Below are positions 13,748 through 14,798 of a DNA stretch of 14,798 nt, in pieces (the stretch's first letter is position 1; the number at the start of each line of letters is the position of its first letter). The notes below the pieces were generated by a model. The model ran no database searches. It saw only the letters and a program-made list of their open reading frames with translations, and had not been told where the DNA came from. This DNA comes from Bacillota bacterium (lineage in GTDB: Bacteria; Bacillota_C; Negativicutes; Sporomusales; Sporomusaceae): the NCBI GenBank assembly GCA_023441125.1, contig JAEZQV010000467.1, positions 1 to 14,798 on the forward strand, in the 5' to 3' direction. A program made the translations under genes and the position numbers.

Positions 13748-14685
13748 GAAGACTCCCCTTTCAGGCGGATGCGCGGATCAAGCCACGCATAGGCGATATC
13801 CACCAGCAGATTGGCGACAACAAATACGACCGCCATTAAAAGAACAAAACACTGCACTACCGGATAATCCCGGTTTAAGATAGCCGACACGCAAAACCGG
13901 CCGACTCCCGGCCAGGCAAACACGCTCTCTACAATCACCGATCCGGACAGTAAATAGCCGATACTCATGCCCAGTGCCGTTACCACCGGCAGCAGGGCAT
14001 TTTTCAGCACATGCCGGCCGATAATCCAGCTCTCTTTTAATCCTCTTGCTCTGGCATACAAAACAAAGGGCTGGTCGATATTCTCCAGCATACTGGTCCT
14101 GAGCAGCCGAATGTAAGTAGCAATATAACTAAAGGACAGGGTTAACGCCGGTAAAACAAAATTTTCCCAGGAACCCCGCCCCAAAGTAGGCAGCAGGTCC
14201 AGCTTCAGGGCAAAAAAATACATCAGCATGAATCCCAGCCAGAAATTAGGCATAGCCGCGCTGGTAAAGGCCAGCAAACGGCATAAGTTATCGAACCAGC
14301 CGTCTTTATAGAGGGCGGAAAAAATCCCCATAGGCAAACTAAGCAACAGGGTAATAACAAGTGAAACACCGGCCAGTTCCACTGTGGCCGGTATCAAGAG
14401 CATCATTTCATCCCAAACAGGTCTGTGGGTCGCATAAGACTTGCCGAAATCCAGTGTTAATGCCTTCACCAGCCAATCCCCGTACTGAACAGGCAGCGGG
14501 CGGTCCAGGCCGAGCTCTGCCCGGGCCGCCGCCACCGCGCTTTCTGTCGGCGGTATCTGCGATAATCGCAGATACGCCTCCGCCGGATCACCCGGCGTAA
14601 GGCGCAAAATGAGAAAGGTAATAAGGGAAATGCCTACCAGTACAGGTATCAGACTCAGCAGTCTTTTGGCAATATAATCAGACAT
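13744..14685 (-). CDS. nikB: Nickel-type ABC importer permease NikB
   Basis: A 313-residue inner-membrane permease with about six membrane segments. The N-terminal part reads LLSLIPVLVGISLITFLILRLTPGDPA (9-35), then LRLSQIPPTE (39-48), LGLDRPLPVQYGDWL (58-72) and LDFGKSYATHRPVWDEM (78-94), matching E. coli NikB segment by segment. The EAA loop is at 210-232 (ARARGLKESWIIGRHVLKNA). FAWPGVGRFCVSAILNRDYPVVQ (256-278) is a strong family marker. The ribosome binding site AGAGGT precedes ATG by seven bases, 24 bases after the nikA stop, and the stop overlaps nikC. It forms the nickel channel with NikC. Confidence 0.9.
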   Translation of the reverse strand: MSDYIAKRLLSLIPVLVGISLITFLILRLTPGDPAEAYLRLSQIPPTESAVAAARAELGLDRPLPVQYGDWLVKALTLDFGKSYATHRPVWDEMMLLIPATVELAGVSLVITLLLSLPMGIFSALYKDGWFDNLCRLLAFTSAAMPNFWLGFMLMYFFALKLDLLPTLGRGSWENFVLPALTLSFSYIATYIRLLRTSMLENIDQPFVLYARARGLKESWIIGRHVLKNALLPVVTALGMSIGYLLSGSVIVESVFAWPGVGRFCVSAILNRDYPVVQCFVLLMAVVFVVANLLVDIAYAWLDPRIRLKGESS

Positions 14686-14709
14686 ACGGCTTACCTCTAA
14701 TCTTAATCG

Positions 14710-14798
14710 TTACTGAATGTCCATATTGACAAAAGGAATTTCATACTGGCTGCCCATAAAGGCAACACCGGTTACATTCTTGGGATTTACAGCAATAT
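14710..14798 (-). CDS. nikA: C-terminal end of the nickel-binding protein NikA (partial)
   Basis: Only the last 28 codons and the TAA stop are inside the window. The visible sequence, ending VTGVAFMGSQYEIPFVNMDI-Q, resembles the C terminus of E. coli NikA (NVAYAPIATEIPFEQI), the periplasmic or lipoprotein solute-binding component of the nickel importer. Its place directly before nikB, 24 bases away and on the same strand, supports the assignment. It extends beyond position 14798. Whether it carries a lipoprotein signal cannot be seen here. The identification rests on a short stretch plus context. Confidence 0.75.
   Translation of the reverse strand, partial: IAVNPKNVTGVAFMGSQYEIPFVNMDIQ

Noticed and set aside
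1..14798. CRISPR array, tRNA, rRNA, phage or intact transposase genes
   Set aside because: I saw no regularly spaced repeats, no tRNA-like cloverleaf and no protein with those signatures in any reading frame.

Overview
The window looks like chromosomal DNA of a moderately GC-rich, Firmicutes-type anaerobe. Strong AGGAGG-like ribosome binding sites, sigma-A-type promoters, intrinsic terminators and an ECF-type vitamin transporter without its own energising module all point that way. The mix of gene families would suit Negativicutes/Sporomusaceae, but no marker gene is present, so the lineage is an inference. Every gene I can support lies on the minus strand, so transcription runs from high to low coordinates. 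I see no rRNA, tRNA, CRISPR array, phage gene or intact transposase.

In transcription order: (1) 14798-11212 is a nickel-type ABC importer, nikA (C-terminal end only), nikB, nikC, nikD and nikE, tightly packed with two overlaps. A GNAT acetyltransferase follows without a visible promoter and ends at an intrinsic terminator (10520-10552). (2) nagA (N-acetylglucosamine-6-phosphate deacetylase) is followed by an HD-GYP c-di-GMP phosphodiesterase gene that has its own good promoter (9228-9256). (3) From 7844 to 2422 there is an export and regulation block: a MATE exporter behind a structured leader with a terminator-like hairpin, an EamA/DMT exporter, an AraC-type regulator, a second EamA exporter with a possible operator over its promoter, and an M20-family amidohydrolase (N-carbamoyl amino acid / allantoate hydrolase type), closed by a terminator (2377-2409). 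(4) A vitamin B6 salvage pair, pdxY plus an ECF S component, sits behind a long gene-free leader. That leader carries two elaborate hairpins and may be the end of an IS200/IS605-type element or an uncharacterised leader RNA. (5) A DUF134 DNA-binding protein fused to a zinc ribbon has a near-consensus promoter overlapped by a perfect inverted repeat. The first codons of one more gene lie at the left edge.

Most of the content is ordinary metabolism and transport. The parts most worth a second look are non-coding: the pdxY leader, the DUF134 operator, the MATE leader and the inverted repeat upstream of the second EamA gene. I found no clearly new multi-gene system.
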